From positions 868,001 through 932,000 of the forward strand of contig NZ_AP022582.1 of assembly GCF_010731595.1 (NCBI RefSeq): DNA of 64,000 bases. Direction: 5' to 3'. This stretch comes from Mycobacterium seoulense. GTDB lineage: Bacteria > Actinomycetota > Actinomycetes > Mycobacteriales > Mycobacteriaceae. Below, piece after piece: positions 19,936 through 30,468 of the stretch (position 1 is its first letter; every line of letters begins with the position of its first letter). Made by a program: the position numbers and the translations under genes. The notes under the pieces were generated by a model. It was not told the DNA's origin, searched no databases, and saw only the letters and a list, made by a program, of their open reading frames with translations.

Positions 19936-20748
19936 ATGGCGGACAACGCGACCCCTGTCACCGCGGTCCGGGTGGCCCAGAACGGCGTCTTCGAGCGGCT
20001 CGCCCGCGTCGGGTTCGTCGTGAACGGCGTACTGCACCTGATCGTCGGCTATCTGGCCATCCGGGTCGCGTGCGGCGACGGCGGCACCGCGGACCAAACC
20101 GGCGCACTGGCGGCGCTGGCGGCCAAGCCGGGCGGCACGCTCGCGCTGTGGATCGCCACCGCCGCCCTACTGGCGATGGGCCTGTGGCGGCTCGTCGAAA
20201 CCGCGCTCGGGCGATCATGCGACCGTGACTCGGAGGGCCCGTCGTCGGACGCCGCTTCGCGGGCGAAGGCGTTCGGATTGGCGGCGGTCTACCTGGCGTT
20301 CGCGTACTCCGCGTTCGGATTCGCCCGGGGCGCGGGGAGGCTTGCGGATCAACAGAATTCGGGCATCAGCGCGCGCCTGATGGGGTCGACGGGCGGCACC
20401 ATCGCGCTCATCGGGGGCGGACTGATCATCGTCGCGGTCGGTTGCTACCACATCCACAAGGGCGCCAGCCGCAACTTCGTCGACGACCTGCAGGGCAAGT
20501 CGGGTGACCTGGTGCGACGGCTCGGCGTGGCCGGGTACATCGGCAAAGGGGTGGTGATCACCCTGACGGGCGCGCTGGTGATCGTCGCCGCGTGTCGCTC
20601 AGAACCGAAGAAGGCCTCCGGCCTCGACGGTGCGCTGAAGACGCTCGGGGCTCAGCACTACGGGGCCGCGCTGTTGATCGCCGCCGGAGTGGGGATCATC
20701 ACCTACGGGCTGTACAGCTTCGTGATGGCCCGGTCGACGAAGATGTAG
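19936..20748 (+). CDS. DUF1206 family integral membrane protein
   Basis: 270 residues organised as three similar blocks, each with two hydrophobic helices. The first blocks begin RLARVGFVVNGVLHLIVGYLA and AFGLAAVYLAFAYSAFGFARG, and the third includes VRRLGVAGYIGKGVVITLTGALV. This triplicated pattern is characteristic of DUF1206 proteins, whose role is unknown. It starts 16 bases after ppc and probably shares its transcript, and is convergent with the following operon, ten bases away. No catalytic motif is visible. Confidence 0.82.
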   Translation: MADNATPVTAVRVAQNGVFERLARVGFVVNGVLHLIVGYLAIRVACGDGGTADQTGALAALAAKPGGTLALWIATAALLAMGLWRLVETALGRSCDRDSEGPSSDAASRAKAFGLAAVYLAFAYSAFGFARGAGRLADQQNSGISARLMGSTGGTIALIGGGLIIVAVGCYHIHKGASRNFVDDLQGKSGDLVRRLGVAGYIGKGVVITLTGALVIVAACRSEPKKASGLDGALKTLGAQHYGAALLIAAGVGIITYGLYSFVMARSTKM

Positions 20749-20758
20749 CCCGCACGTC

Positions 20759-21139
20759 TCAGCGGTTCCGCAGCCTGTCCAGCGCACCGCGCACGGCGTT
20801 CTCGGTCATCGACAGCGGCGTCATCATCGTCTCGCCCATTTTCATCATGCCGTCGATCCGCCCGACGATCGCCTCCACCGGCTCGACCAGGACGATCAGT
20901 CGCCTCGCCAGGTCGTCCAGCCGCGACAGGGTGCCGTCCAGATGGTCCAGGCCGCTTTCCATGCGCTCGACCGTGGCGTTCAAGTTGGAAAGGGAGGTGT
21001 TGAGCTCGTTCATGGTCCTGCTCAGGCCGTCGAGGACGTCTTCGACCTGCTCCACCGTCTTGTCGGCATTCAGCGCGGCCTGGGTGAGAGTCTTGAGCCG
21101 GTTCCGCTCTTGCCCGCCACGCACGGTTCTGTCTGCCAT
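20759..21139 (-). CDS. Small coiled-coil protein of unknown function (Rv1444c-like)
   Basis: 126 residues from the second ATG (ADRTVRGGQERNRL), which agrees with the size of Rv1444c; the frame is open eight codons further upstream. The central 80 residues carry heptad spacing of hydrophobics (LNTSLSNLNATVERMESGLDHL), predicting a coiled coil. It is followed by an amphipathic methionine-rich segment (MMKMGETMMTPLSM). No cysteine or tryptophan. It lies 36 bases after pgl at the tail of the pentose phosphate operon, so it is probably co-transcribed; function unknown. Confidence 0.72.
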   Translation of the reverse strand: MADRTVRGGQERNRLKTLTQAALNADKTVEQVEDVLDGLSRTMNELNTSLSNLNATVERMESGLDHLDGTLSRLDDLARRLIVLVEPVEAIVGRIDGMMKMGETMMTPLSMTENAVRGALDRLRNR

Positions 21140-21175
21140 GACCGTCATTATCACCCGGAACAATCCGGGCGGGGG

Positions 21176-21931
21176 CTAGCTTCGCTGACCCGGCCGGGAA
21201 GGGAGGTTGGCCGCGGCCTCCTCGTCCAGCAGCCACAGCGTGGTTTCCTGCCCGATCGCCCCGGCGGCGGGCACCGAGACCGGCGGGGCGCCGCCGATCG
21301 CCGCGGCCACCGCGTCGGCCTTCGAGGCGCCGGACACCATCAGCCAGACCTCGCGCGAGTGTTGAACGGCGGGCAGGGTCAAGGTGATTCGTTGGGGAGG
21401 CGGCTTGGGGGAGTCCTCGACGGGCACGACCATGCGGCTGGTTTCCAGCACGGCGGGGGTGTCCGGGAACAGGGAGTTGATGTGGCCCTCCGGGCCCATG
21501 CCCAACAGGTGCACGTCGAAATGCGGAACCCGTTGGCCGGGGGAAGCGTTGGCCGCCAGCAGCTGTTCGTAGGCCAGCGCCGCGGCCGCGAGGTCCGTTC
21601 CGAATTCGCCGTCGCTGGCCGGCATCGTGTGCACATGGCTGGACGGGATGTCGATCCGGTCCAGTAACGCGGCGCGCGCCTGCTTGTCGTTGCGTTCGTC
21701 GTCGTCCTCGGGGACGTAGCGCTCGTCACCCCAGAACAGGTGCACCTTGGGCCAGGCGATCTCGCGGCCCACCAGGGACTCGAGCAACCCGACGCCGTTG
21801 CCGCCGCCGGTCAGCACGACGAGCGCTCGGTCCCGCGCCGCCACGGCCTCGCGGATGGTGTCGGCCAGTCGGTTGGCCGCGGCCTCGACCAGCGCCTGAC
21901 TCTCGGGGAAAACTTCGATGATGGTGCTCAC
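21176..21931 (-). CDS. pgl: 6-phosphogluconolactonase
   Basis: 251 residues from a GTG that overlaps the opcA stop (GTGA). It hydrolyses 6-phosphogluconolactone, the product of Zwf. SugarP-isomerase-like fold markers are [15 protein letters not shown] near residue 40, [18 protein letters not shown] and [18 protein letters not shown]. It follows opcA and zwf directly in the oxidative pentose phosphate operon. Also annotated devB in mycobacteria. Confidence 0.95.
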   Translation of the reverse strand: MSTIIEVFPESQALVEAAANRLADTIREAVAARDRALVVLTGGGNGVGLLESLVGREIAWPKVHLFWGDERYVPEDDDERNDKQARAALLDRIDIPSSHVHTMPASDGEFGTDLAAAALAYEQLLAANASPGQRVPHFDVHLLGMGPEGHINSLFPDTPAVLETSRMVVPVEDSPKPPPQRITLTLPAVQHSREVWLMVSGASKADAVAAAIGGAPPVSVPAAGAIGQETTLWLLDEEAAANLPSRPGQRS

Positions 21932-22851
21932 ACGTACTGCACTTTCTCAATACCTTCTAGCGCCGTCTGGTAAATCTCGTCGGGGTCAAGCCGCCGCAGG
22001 TCCTCGGCGAGGCACTCGCCGGTTTCCCTGCGCGCCAAGGGGAGCAAGGCCTCGGGCTTGGCGGTGCGGCTCAGTGTCGCCGTCCTGCCCTCTTGGGGCC
22101 GGCTCAACACGATGGTCTCGCTCTCGCGCACCAGTTCCACCTTGAGCTCGCCGACCGCCCGGCGCACCGGGCCGTCGATGCGGCTGGCCAGCCAGCCCGC
22201 GAGGATGTCAAGCGCCGGTTCGGTTTTCAGGCCGGACACCAGGGCCGATTGGATGGGCTCGTGCGGCGCAAGGTCGACCGCAGAGGTGAGCAGCGCCCGC
22301 CAGTAGGTGATGCGCGCCCACGCCAGGTCGGTGTCGCCGGCGGTGTATCCGGACCGTCGGCTCTTGATCGCCGACAGCGGGTCGGTTCCGTTGGTGGCGT
22401 CGGTGATGCGTCGGATCGCCAACTTGCCCAACGGGTCTTGGGCCGGAACAGCCGGGGCGACGTCGGGCCACCACGCCACCACGGGGATGTCGGGAAGCAG
22501 GAACGGGGTCACGACGCTGGCGGCGTGCCCGGCGAGCGGCCCGGACAGGTTCAGGATCACCACCTCGGTCGCTCCGGTGTCTCCACCGGCGCGCAGCTGC
22601 GCGTCCAGGCGCGGCTCGTCGGCATACGGGTCCCCCCGCATCGTGACGATGATTCGGCTGGGGTGCTCGTGGCTGGCGTTGTTGGCCGCCTCCAGCGACT
22701 TCTCGAGGATGGCGTCGCTGTCCGGCGCGATGATCAGCGTCAGCACCCGGCCCATCGTCACGGCGCCGACCTTCTCGCGGAGTTCGTCGAGCTTCTTGTT
22801 GACCGCGGTGGTGGTGGTGTCCGGCATGTCGATAATCACGGGCGCCGCCAT
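21928..22851 (-). CDS. opcA: Glucose-6-phosphate dehydrogenase assembly protein OpcA
   Basis: 307 residues; the OpcA family supports assembly or activity of Zwf in actinobacteria and cyanobacteria. Recognised from the N-terminal [19 protein letters not shown] and the central [12 protein letters not shown] block. Start overlaps the end of zwf by 16 bases, and its stop overlaps pgl. An in-frame ATG eight codons in (MPDTTTT) would remove most of that overlap and is a possible alternative start. Confidence 0.93.
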   Translation of the reverse strand: MAAPVIIDMPDTTTTAVNKKLDELREKVGAVTMGRVLTLIIAPDSDAILEKSLEAANNASHEHPSRIIVTMRGDPYADEPRLDAQLRAGGDTGATEVVILNLSGPLAGHAASVVTPFLLPDIPVVAWWPDVAPAVPAQDPLGKLAIRRITDATNGTDPLSAIKSRRSGYTAGDTDLAWARITYWRALLTSAVDLAPHEPIQSALVSGLKTEPALDILAGWLASRIDGPVRRAVGELKVELVRESETIVLSRPQEGRTATLSRTAKPEALLPLARRETGECLAEDLRRLDPDEIYQTALEGIEKVQYV

Positions 22852-24380
22852 TCGCGACCGGTCCGGCGCAGCATCTCGAACGCGGACTCCGGGCCCCAGG
22901 TGCCGGCCTCATACGGCTCGGGCTTGCCGTCGGCCGCCCAGTTGTCGAGGACGGGATCCAATATCTGCCAAGCCAATTCGACCTCTTCGTTGACCGGAAA
23001 CAGCGACGGTTCGCCCAGCAGCACGTCGAGGATCAGCTGTTCGTAGGCCTCCGGCGACTCTTCGGCGAACGCCGAGCCGTAGGAGAAGTCCATGTTGACG
23101 TCGCGGACCTCCATCGCGGTGCCGGGCACCTTGGAACCGAATCGCAGCGTGATGCCCTCGTCGGGCTGCACCCGGATGACCATGGCGTTGGTACCCAGCT
23201 CGTCGGTCATGGTGGCGTCGAACGGCAGATGCGGGGCGCGCTTGAACACCAGCGCGATCTCGGTCACCCTGCGGCCCAGGCGTTTCCCCGTGCGCAGGTA
23301 GAACGGCACGCCGGCCCAGCGGCGGGTGTCGACCTCCAGCGTGATCGCGGCGAACGTCTCGGTGGTGGAGTCCTTGGCGAACCCTTCCTCGTCGAGCAGC
23401 CCCACCACCTTCTCGCCGCCCTGCCAGCCGCCGGCGTATTGGCCGCGGCTGGTGGTCTCGTCGAGCGGCTGGGCCAGCTGCGTCGCCGAGAGCACCTTGA
23501 TCTTCTCGGTCTGCAAGGCCGCCGGGTTGAAGCTGACCGGCTCTTCCATCGCGGTCAGCGCGAGCAGCTGCATCAGGTGGTTCTGGATGACGTCGCGCGC
23601 GGCGCCGATGCCGTCGTAATAGCCGGCGCGCCCGCCCAATCCGATGTCCTCGGCCATGGTGATCTGCACGTGGTCGACGTAGTGCGCGTTCCAGATCGGG
23701 TCGAACAACTGATTGGCGAACCGCAACGCCAGGATGTTGCGGACCGTCTCCTTGCCCAGGTAGTGGTCGATGCGGAACACCGCCTCCTCGGGGAAGACCG
23801 CGTTGACCGCATGATTGAGGGCCTGCGCGCTTTCCAGGTCGTGCCCGAACGGCTTCTCGATCACCACCCGGCTCCACCGATCGCCCTGCGGGCGGGCCAG
23901 CCCGGACCTGTGCAGCTGATCGCACACCACCGGGAAGGACTTCGGCGGGATGGCCAGGTAGAAGGCGTGGTTGCCGCCGGTGCCGCGCTCGGCGTCCAGC
24001 TTGTCCAGGGTTTCGGCCAGCCGGCCGAACGACTCGTCGTCGTCGAAAGACCCCGGCACGAAACGGAATCCCTCGGCCAGCCGCTCCCAGTTCTCCTCCC
24101 GGAACGGCGTGCGGCAGTGATCCTTGACGGCCTGGTAGACCACCTTGCGGAAGTCCTGGGTTTCCCAGTCCCGGCGGGCGAAACCCACCAGCGAGAAGCT
24201 CGGCGGCAGCAGCCCGCGGTTGGCCAGGTCGTAGATGGCCGGCATCACCTTCTTGCGCGCGAGGTCGCCGGTGACGCCGAAGATCACCATGCCGCAGGGG
24301 CCGGCGATCCTCGGCAGCCGCTTGTCGCGCTTGTCCCGTAGCGGGTTATGCCATTGTGCAGCGGTTCGAGCCGGACTCAT
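22836..24380 (-). CDS. zwf: Glucose-6-phosphate 1-dehydrogenase
   Basis: 514 residues from the ATG that overlaps the tal stop (ATGA); the frame is open 17 codons upstream without function. This length equals M. tuberculosis Zwf2. It oxidises glucose-6-phosphate with NADP. Markers are the nucleotide-binding [17 protein letters not shown] and the substrate/catalytic signature [13 protein letters not shown] containing the active-site His-Asp-His. It is the entry enzyme of the oxidative branch and sits between tal and its helper opcA. A second zwf paralogue, common in mycobacteria, is not in the window. Confidence 0.97.
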   Translation of the reverse strand: MSPARTAAQWHNPLRDKRDKRLPRIAGPCGMVIFGVTGDLARKKVMPAIYDLANRGLLPPSFSLVGFARRDWETQDFRKVVYQAVKDHCRTPFREENWERLAEGFRFVPGSFDDDESFGRLAETLDKLDAERGTGGNHAFYLAIPPKSFPVVCDQLHRSGLARPQGDRWSRVVIEKPFGHDLESAQALNHAVNAVFPEEAVFRIDHYLGKETVRNILALRFANQLFDPIWNAHYVDHVQITMAEDIGLGGRAGYYDGIGAARDVIQNHLMQLLALTAMEEPVSFNPAALQTEKIKVLSATQLAQPLDETTSRGQYAGGWQGGEKVVGLLDEEGFAKDSTTETFAAITLEVDTRRWAGVPFYLRTGKRLGRRVTEIALVFKRAPHLPFDATMTDELGTNAMVIRVQPDEGITLRFGSKVPGTAMEVRDVNMDFSYGSAFAEESPEAYEQLILDVLLGEPSLFPVNEEVELAWQILDPVLDNWAADGKPEPYEAGTWGPESAFEMLRRTGREWRRP

Positions 24381-25495
24381 TTCGAGGCGGAACCCAGCTG
24401 CTTCTGCGTCTCCTCCAGCAGCTCGGTCCACGACTCCACGAATTTCTCCACGCCCTCGTCCTCCAGCACCACGAACACGTCGGGCAGGTCGATCCCGACG
24501 CCGGCCAGCTTGTCGAACACCTCCTGGGCGGCGGACGCGGTGCCGGTGACGGTGTCACCCTTGATCTCGCCGTGGTCGGCGACGGCGTCAATCGTCTTCT
24601 CGGGCATGGTGTTCACCGTGTTGGGGGCGACCAGCTCGGTGACATAGAGGGTGTCGGAGTAGTCGGGGTTCTTGACCCCGGTCGACGCCCACAGCGGTCG
24701 CTGCACCCGGGCCCCGGCGCCCTTGAGCGCCTCGTAGCGGTCGCCACCCTCGAACACCTCCTGGTAGGCGGCGTAGGCGAGGCGGGCGTTGGCGACGCCG
24801 GCCTGGCCCCGCAACGCGAGCGCCTCCTCGGACCCGATCTTCTCCAGTCGCTTGTCCACCTCGGTGTCCACCCGGGACACGAAAAACGATGCGACGGAAT
24901 GGATCTTCGACAGGTCGTGACCCGCCTCGCGGGCCTTCTCCAGGCCGGCCAGGTAGGCGTCCATCACCTGACGGTGCCGCTCCACCGAGAAGATCAGCGT
25001 GACGTTGACCGAAATCCCTTCCGCCAGAACGGCGGTGATGGCCGGGATGCCGGCCTTGGTGGCCGGGATCTTGATGAACAGGTTCGGCCGGTCGACGATC
25101 TTCCACAGCTCGACGGCCTGCGCGGTGGTCTTGTCGGTCTCGGCTGCCAGGCGGGGGTCCACCTCGATGGAGACCCGCCCGTCGACGCCGTCGGAGGCTT
25201 CCCACTGCGGCCGCAGCACGTCACACGCGTTGCGGACGTCGTCGGTGGTGACGGTGCGGATCGTGGCGTCGACGTCGGCGCCACGCTCGGCGAGTTCGGC
25301 GATCTGGTCGTTGTAGGTATCGCTGTCGGCGAGCGCCTTCTGGAAGATCGACGGGTTGGTGGTCACGCCGACAACGCTTTTCGTGTCGATCAGCTCCTGC
25401 AGGTTGCCCGACTGCAGCCGCTGGCGCGACAAGTCGTCCAGCCAAACCGATACCCCCGCGGCGGACAGCGCCGCGAGGTTAGGGTTCTGAGTCAT
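24377..25495 (-). CDS. tal: Transaldolase
   Basis: 372 residues starting [18 protein letters not shown], with AGGGTG about eight bases upstream. A second ATG three codons earlier is less well placed. It moves a three-carbon unit between sugar phosphates in the non-oxidative branch. Visible are [14 protein letters not shown] and the Schiff-base lysine region [15 protein letters not shown], plus [12 protein letters not shown]. It lies 15 bases after tkt and overlaps zwf, placing both branches in one transcript. Confidence 0.97.
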   Translation of the reverse strand: MTQNPNLAALSAAGVSVWLDDLSRQRLQSGNLQELIDTKSVVGVTTNPSIFQKALADSDTYNDQIAELAERGADVDATIRTVTTDDVRNACDVLRPQWEASDGVDGRVSIEVDPRLAAETDKTTAQAVELWKIVDRPNLFIKIPATKAGIPAITAVLAEGISVNVTLIFSVERHRQVMDAYLAGLEKAREAGHDLSKIHSVASFFVSRVDTEVDKRLEKIGSEEALALRGQAGVANARLAYAAYQEVFEGGDRYEALKGAGARVQRPLWASTGVKNPDYSDTLYVTELVAPNTVNTMPEKTIDAVADHGEIKGDTVTGTASAAQEVFDKLAGVGIDLPDVFVVLEDEGVEKFVESWTELLEETQKQLGSASK

Positions 25496-25510
25496 GTGAA
25501 TCACCCTTTC

Positions 25511-27601
25511 TCAGTTGTCCACGACCTGTTCCGCGGCGGCCGCGACGGCTTCTGCGGTGAAACCGAACTCACGGAACAACGTTTTGTAGTCGGCGGATTC
25601 GCCGTAGTGCTCGATCGACACGATCCTGCCGGTGTCGCCGACGAGCTTGTGCCAGGACTGCGCGACGCCGGCCTCGACGGCCACCCGGGCCGACACCGGC
25701 GGCGGCAGCACGCTGTCGCGGTAGTCCTCGGGCTGCGACTCGAACCATTCCACGCACGGCATGGACACCACCCGCGCGACAATGTCCTTGTCGGCCAACA
25801 ACTTCTGGGCCTCGACCGCGAGCTGAACCTCCGAGCCGGTGGCGATCAGCACGACGTCGGGGTCCTCGACGCCTTCGTCGCCCAGGATGTAGCCGCCCCG
25901 GGCCACCCCGTCGGCGTCGGTGCCGTCCAGCACCGGCACACCCTGGCGCGTCAGGATCAGCCCGACCGGGCCGCTGCCGTTGCCGCGGGCCAGAATCGTG
26001 CGCCAGGCGTAGGCGGTCTCGTTGGCGTCGGCCGGGCGCACCACCGACAGCTTCGGGATGGCGCGCAGCGCCGCGAGGTGCTCGATCGGCTGGTGGGTCG
26101 GCCCGTCCTCGCCGAGGCCGATCGAATCGTGCGTCCACACGTAGATCGTGTCGATGTCCATCAGCGCGGCCAGTCGCACCGCCGGGCGCATGTAGTCGGA
26201 GAACTGCAGGAAGGTGCCGCCGTAGGCCCGGGTCGGGCCGTGCAGCACGATGCCGGACAGGATCGCCCCCATCGCGTGCTCGCGCACACCGAAATGCAGC
26301 GTGCGGCCATACCAGTGGGCGGTGTAGTCCTTCGTCGAAATCGACGGTGGCCCAAACGAATCCACGCCCTTCATGGTGGTGTTGTTGCTGCCCGCCAAGT
26401 CGGCCGAGCCGCCCCACAACTCCGGCAGTTTCGGGCCCAGCGCGGAGAGCACCTCACCGGACGCGGCGCGGGTGGCCAGCGCCTTGGATCCCGGCTCCCA
26501 GTACGGGATGTCGGCGTCCCAGCCGTCGGGCAATTCCTCGGCGGTCAACCGGTCCAGCAGCGCCTTGCGGTCGGGTGCGCGCTGCACCCACGCGTCGAAA
26601 TCGGCCTGCCACTTCTCGTGCGCTTCCTTGCCCCGGTCCACCAGCTTGCGGGTGTGGGCGATGACCTCGTCGCGCACCTCGAACGTCTTGCCGGGGTCGA
26701 AGCCCAGGATCTCCTTGACGGCCGCGACTTCCTCGTCGCCCAGCGCGGCGCCGTGCGCCTTGCCGGTGTTCATCAACTTGGGCGCCGGAAAGCCGATGAT
26801 GGTGCGCAACTCGATGAACGACGGCCGGTCGGTGACGGCCTTGGCGTTAGCGATGGCCTCCTCGATGCCGACCACGTTCTCGCCGCCTTCGACCCGCTGG
26901 ACGTGCCAGCCGTAGGCCTCGTAGCGCGCGGCGGTGTCCTCACACAGCGCGATGTTGGTGTCGTCCTCGATCGAGATCTGGTTGTGGTCGTAGAAGACGA
27001 TCAGGTTGCCCAGCTGCTGCACGGCCGCCAGCGAGGAGGCCTCCGAGGTGACGCCCTCCTCGATGTCGCCGTCGGAGGCGATCACGTAGATGAAGTGATC
27101 GAACGGGCTGGTGCCCGGAGCGGCGTCGGGATCGAACAGGCCGCGCTCGTAACGCGCCGCCATCGCCATGCCCACCGCCGAGGCCAGGCCCTGGCCGAGC
27201 GGACCGGTGGTGATCTCAACGCCCTTGGTGTGCCGGAACTCCGGGTGCCCGGGGGTCTTGGATCCCCACGTGCGCAGCGACTCGATGTCGGACAGCTCGA
27301 GACCGAACCCGCCCAGGTAGAGCTGGATGTACAGCGTCAGGCTGCTGTGCCCGCACGACAACACGAACCGGTCGCGGCCCAGCCAGAACGTGTCGCTGGG
27401 ATCGTGGCGCATCGCGCGCTGGAACAGCGTGTAGGCCAAGGGAGCCAGACTCATCGCCGTTCCGGGATGTCCGTTGCCGACCTTCTGGACCGCGTCGGCG
27501 GCCAGCACCCGGACGGTGTCGACGGCGGCGGAGTCGAGCTCGGACCAGTCGTCGGGGAGGTGCGGTTGGGTCAGCGTAGAGATCTCTTCGAGTGTGGTCA
27601 C
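25511..27601 (-). CDS. tkt: Transketolase
   Basis: About 696 residues from a GTG ([12 protein letters not shown]), the start that matches M. tuberculosis Tkt; ATGs 7 and 13 codons upstream are open alternatives. A thiamine-diphosphate enzyme transferring two-carbon units. The N-terminal part has [18 protein letters not shown] and the ThDP signature [20 protein letters not shown] with DHNQIS. The middle has the pyrimidine-domain [20 protein letters not shown]. First gene of the operon tkt-tal-zwf-opcA-pgl. It is divergent from ctaB across a 256-base gap that carries a direct repeat. Confidence 0.96.
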   Translation of the reverse strand: MTTLEEISTLTQPHLPDDWSELDSAAVDTVRVLAADAVQKVGNGHPGTAMSLAPLAYTLFQRAMRHDPSDTFWLGRDRFVLSCGHSSLTLYIQLYLGGFGLELSDIESLRTWGSKTPGHPEFRHTKGVEITTGPLGQGLASAVGMAMAARYERGLFDPDAAPGTSPFDHFIYVIASDGDIEEGVTSEASSLAAVQQLGNLIVFYDHNQISIEDDTNIALCEDTAARYEAYGWHVQRVEGGENVVGIEEAIANAKAVTDRPSFIELRTIIGFPAPKLMNTGKAHGAALGDEEVAAVKEILGFDPGKTFEVRDEVIAHTRKLVDRGKEAHEKWQADFDAWVQRAPDRKALLDRLTAEELPDGWDADIPYWEPGSKALATRAASGEVLSALGPKLPELWGGSADLAGSNNTTMKGVDSFGPPSISTKDYTAHWYGRTLHFGVREHAMGAILSGIVLHGPTRAYGGTFLQFSDYMRPAVRLAALMDIDTIYVWTHDSIGLGEDGPTHQPIEHLAALRAIPKLSVVRPADANETAYAWRTILARGNGSGPVGLILTRQGVPVLDGTDADGVARGGYILGDEGVEDPDVVLIATGSEVQLAVEAQKLLADKDIVARVVSMPCVEWFESQPEDYRDSVLPPPVSARVAVEAGVAQSWHKLVGDTGRIVSIEHYGESADYKTLFREFGFTAEAVAAAAEQVVDN

Positions 27602-27742
27602 AGACTCAGTCCTCAGGGTCATCGAGCTGATCAATCCCACCCTAGTGCGGGATGGCCGGCTCTTGCAGTGCAGGTTTCGGGTACCCGCCGCCGGCTGCTG
27701 TGAAAATTACGCGGTGGCCGCCGACCCGTAACATTCAGTTCG

Positions 27743-27763
27743 GAAATCTGGGAGAAATCTGGG
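27743..27763. promoter_or_regulatory. Tandem 10-base direct repeat in the tkt/ctaB divergent region
   Basis: GAAATCTGGG occurs twice, at 27743-27752 and 27754-27763, with an 11-base period, i.e. the same helix face. It lies about 140 bases from the tkt start and 95 from the ctaB start. A cooperative response-regulator type site is possible; no regulator can be named. Confidence 0.4.
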
Positions 27764-27857
27764 CGAATGGACCCTGCGGGGGGGCCATGACCGCCCCGCG
27801 GTCTACCATCGTGCGTAGTAGATGCTGCGCGTCGCTGCGACCCCAAGGAGTTATTGC

Positions 27858-28784
27858 GTGAGCGTTCGCGGGCGCGTCGCCCCGAGCCAACTACCGAGCC
27901 GAGTCCACGGCACGGTGCTGGCGTATCTGGCGCTCACCAAGCCCCGGGTCATCGAACTGTTGCTGGTGACCGCGATACCCGCCATGCTGCTCGCCCATCG
28001 CGGGTCGGTGAATCCGCTGCTGATTCTCAACACGCTGGTCGGCGGGATGCTGGCCGCCGGGGGAGCCAACACGCTCAACTGCGTGGCCGACGCCGACATC
28101 GACAAGGTGATGAAGCGCACGGCACGCCGGCCGCTGGCCCGCGCGGCGGTGCCGACACGCAACGCCTTGGCGCTGGGCCTGGTGCTCACGGTGGGCTCGT
28201 TCTTCTGGCTGTGGTGGACGACCAACCTGCTGTCGGGTCTGCTGGCGCTCGCCACCATCGCGTTCTACGTGTTCGTCTACACGCTGCTGCTCAAGCGCCG
28301 CACGTCGCAGAACGTCGTGTGGGGCGGCGCGGCCGGCTGCATGCCGGTGATGATCGGCTGGTCGGCCGTCACCGGCACCATCGGGTGGCCGGCGCTGGTG
28401 ATGTTCGCGGTCATCTTCTTCTGGACGCCGCCGCACACCTGGGCGCTGGCGATGCGCTACAAGGACGACTACAAAGCGGCCGGCGTCCCGATGCTGCCCG
28501 CCGTGGCCACCGAACGTGAGGTCACCAAGCAGATCGTGATCTACACCTGGCTGACGGTGGCGGCGACGCTGGCGCTGGCGCTGGCCACCGGCTGGCTGTA
28601 CGCGGCGGTCGCCCTGGTCGCCGGGGTGTGGTTCCTGGCGATGGCCCATCAGCTCTACGCCGGGGTGCGCGCCGGCGAGCCGGTCAAGCCGCTGCGGTTG
28701 TTCCTGCAGTCGAACAACTATCTCGCCGTGGTGTTCTGCGCGTTGGCCGTCGACTCGGTGATCGCGCTCCCACACCTGCTCTGA
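27858..28784 (+). CDS. ctaB: Protoheme IX farnesyltransferase (heme O synthase)
   Basis: 308 residues from a GTG with AAGGAG seven bases upstream; the same length as Rv1451. A UbiA-family membrane prenyltransferase with about nine helices that attaches farnesyl to protoheme, giving heme O for the cytochrome aa3 oxidase. The first Asp-rich motif is [20 protein letters not shown], and the second active-site loop is [15 protein letters not shown]. The next step, heme A synthase, is encoded by ctaA 1.6 kb downstream on the other strand. Confidence 0.96.
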   Translation: MSVRGRVAPSQLPSRVHGTVLAYLALTKPRVIELLLVTAIPAMLLAHRGSVNPLLILNTLVGGMLAAGGANTLNCVADADIDKVMKRTARRPLARAAVPTRNALALGLVLTVGSFFWLWWTTNLLSGLLALATIAFYVFVYTLLLKRRTSQNVVWGGAAGCMPVMIGWSAVTGTIGWPALVMFAVIFFWTPPHTWALAMRYKDDYKAAGVPMLPAVATEREVTKQIVIYTWLTVAATLALALATGWLYAAVALVAGVWFLAMAHQLYAGVRAGEPVKPLRLFLQSNNYLAVVFCALAVDSVIALPHLL

Positions 28785-28811
28785 CGCCCGGGCGGCCGAC
28801 GTGGTCGCGGC

Positions 28812-29786
28812 TCAGGGCAGCAGCACGATCGAGCCGGCCGTCTTGCGGCCCTGCAGGTCCTGATGGGCGCGCGCGGCTTCGGCGAGCGGGTAGCGGCCGC
28901 CGACTTCGACGGTGATGGCCCCGCCCGCGATCGCGTCGAACAATTCCTCTGCCCGCCAGAAGAATTCCTGGCCGGTGCGGATGAAGTGAGCCAGCGACGG
29001 CCGGGTCAGGAACACCGAGCCGGCGGCGTTGAGGCGCTGCGGATCGAACGGCGGAACCGGTCCGCTGGCCGCGCCGAACAGCGCCAGCGTGCCGCGCACG
29101 GCCAGGCTGGCCAGGCTGGCGTCGAAGGTGGTGGCACCGACGCCGTCGTACACGGCCTCGACGCCGGCACCGTCGGTGAGCCCGCGGATCTGCCGGCCGA
29201 ATTCCTCCGCGTCGTCCGGGTAGGAGAGCACCTCGTCGGCGCCGGCCCGCCTGGACAGCCGGGCCTTCTCCGGCGTGGAGACCGTGGTGATGACCCGCGC
29301 GCCGAGCAGGTGGGCCCACTGCGTCAGGATCAGCCCCACCCCGCCGGCTCCGGCGTGCACCAGGACCGTGTCACCGGCCTGCACCGGATACACCGACTTC
29401 AGCAGGTAGTGCGCGGTGAGGCCCTTCAGCAGCACCGACGCGGCCACGTCGGAGCTCACGCCGTCCGGCACGTGTGCCGTCAAAAACGCTGGGGCAGCGG
29501 CGTATTCGGCGTAACCGCCGGACGCCGCCGCGCTGACCACCCGGTCGCCGACGGTGAAACCGTCGACGTCGTCACCGGTCGCGGCGACGGTGCCGCACAG
29601 CTCCGAGCCGAGGATGAACGGCAGCTCGCGCGGGTACTGCCCCGAGCGGAAGTAGGTGTCGATGTAGTTGACGCCGATCGCCTCGGCCTTGATCAGCACC
29701 TCGCCGGGACCGGGCGCCGGTTTTGGCGCGTCGACGTAGCGCAGCACCTCGGGGCCGCCGGTTTCGCTGACTTCGATTGCGTGCAT
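28812..29786 (-). CDS. qor: NADPH:quinone reductase / zinc-free alcohol dehydrogenase-like
   Basis: 324 residues, MDR superfamily quinone oxidoreductase matching Rv1454c by position. Domains: GroES-like catalytic fold (residues 1-130, no zinc-ligand cysteines visible) and a Rossmann fold with VLVHAGAGGVGLILTQWAHLLGA. The chosen start reads HAIEVSETGGPEVLRY and is the usual N-terminus; the open frame continues 81 codons upstream over the divergent neighbour. That start is only 19 bases from the divergent ATG at 29806, so both genes may be leaderless or nearly so. Confidence 0.9.
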   Translation of the reverse strand: MHAIEVSETGGPEVLRYVDAPKPAPGPGEVLIKAEAIGVNYIDTYFRSGQYPRELPFILGSELCGTVAATGDDVDGFTVGDRVVSAAASGGYAEYAAAPAFLTAHVPDGVSSDVAASVLLKGLTAHYLLKSVYPVQAGDTVLVHAGAGGVGLILTQWAHLLGARVITTVSTPEKARLSRRAGADEVLSYPDDAEEFGRQIRGLTDGAGVEAVYDGVGATTFDASLASLAVRGTLALFGAASGPVPPFDPQRLNAAGSVFLTRPSLAHFIRTGQEFFWRAEELFDAIAGGAITVEVGGRYPLAEAARAHQDLQGRKTAGSIVLLP

Positions 29787-29805
29787 GTGCTTATCATGCC
29801 CGGGC

Positions 29806-30468
29806 ATGAAACTCGCCCGCCCGGACATCTTCCATCCCCGCATCGTGCTGGCGGGGCCCGGCGACGATGCGGCCGGCGATCCCGACGACGCCGGGCTGGT
29901 CCCGGCGCTGCGCGCCCGCGGACTGCACGCCCGCTGGCGGTCCCGGGACGATCCCGAGACCCTGCGCGCCGACCTGGTGATCCTGCGCGCCACCGCCGAC
30001 GGCCCGAACGGGCGCGACGGGTTCCTCACCTGGATCCGGCGGGTGCGTCACCTGCTCAATCCGCCCGACGCGGTCGCCTGGAACCTCGATGAGCGGTATC
30101 TGCGCGACCTCGAGAACGACGGGGTGCCGACGCGGCCGGGCGGGACGGCGGGCGCGGCGCTGATCTTCCTGGGCGGCAAGCAGTCACACGCCTGGCCGAC
30201 CGACCCGGAGTTCGAATCGTGGGACCTGGGTTACGCGGCGCTCGCGGCCGCCGCCGACCGCGCCGGCATCACCGCGCGCGAATTGCTGTATGCGCGCGCC
30301 GACGTCAGCGGGGACCGGCTGGTGGGGCTTGACCTCGTCGCGCCCTCGCTGGGCTGGGCCCACCTCGACGTCGCCACCCGTCAGCGCGCGCAGCGCGAGT
30401 TCGCGCTGGCCGTGGAGTCAGCCTGCGAGCGGCTCGGCCTCGGCCCGCTCTCGCATCGAGGCCCATAG
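29806..30468 (+). CDS. ATP-grasp-like protein (Rv1455-like), apparently missing its central ATP-binding core
   Basis: 220 residues. The N-terminal 100 (HPRIVLAG to VAWNLDERYLRDLENDGVPT) looks like the pre-ATP-grasp domain of RimK/glutathione-synthetase-like enzymes. The sequence then jumps after a short GC-rich stretch to AGAALIFLGGKQSHAW and a C-terminal lobe. In relatives I recall, roughly 60-70 residues with the ATP-binding lysines (WVKPSVSAGG-like) lie between those two blocks. Here they are absent without any frameshift, so catalysis is doubtful. The 3' end overlaps the convergent ctaA end by 51 bases. Confidence 0.65.
   Translation: MKLARPDIFHPRIVLAGPGDDAAGDPDDAGLVPALRARGLHARWRSRDDPETLRADLVILRATADGPNGRDGFLTWIRRVRHLLNPPDAVAWNLDERYLRDLENDGVPTRPGGTAGAALIFLGGKQSHAWPTDPEFESWDLGYAALAAAADRAGITARELLYARADVSGDRLVGLDLVAPSLGWAHLDVATRQRAQREFALAVESACERLGLGPLSHRGP

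Noticed and set aside
24356..27703. 1115-residue open frame on the plus strand opposite zwf, tal and tkt
   Set aside because: It runs antisense to three recognised genes, has the Arg/Val/Gly/Asp/His-rich composition of a GC-rich shadow and no recognisable domain.
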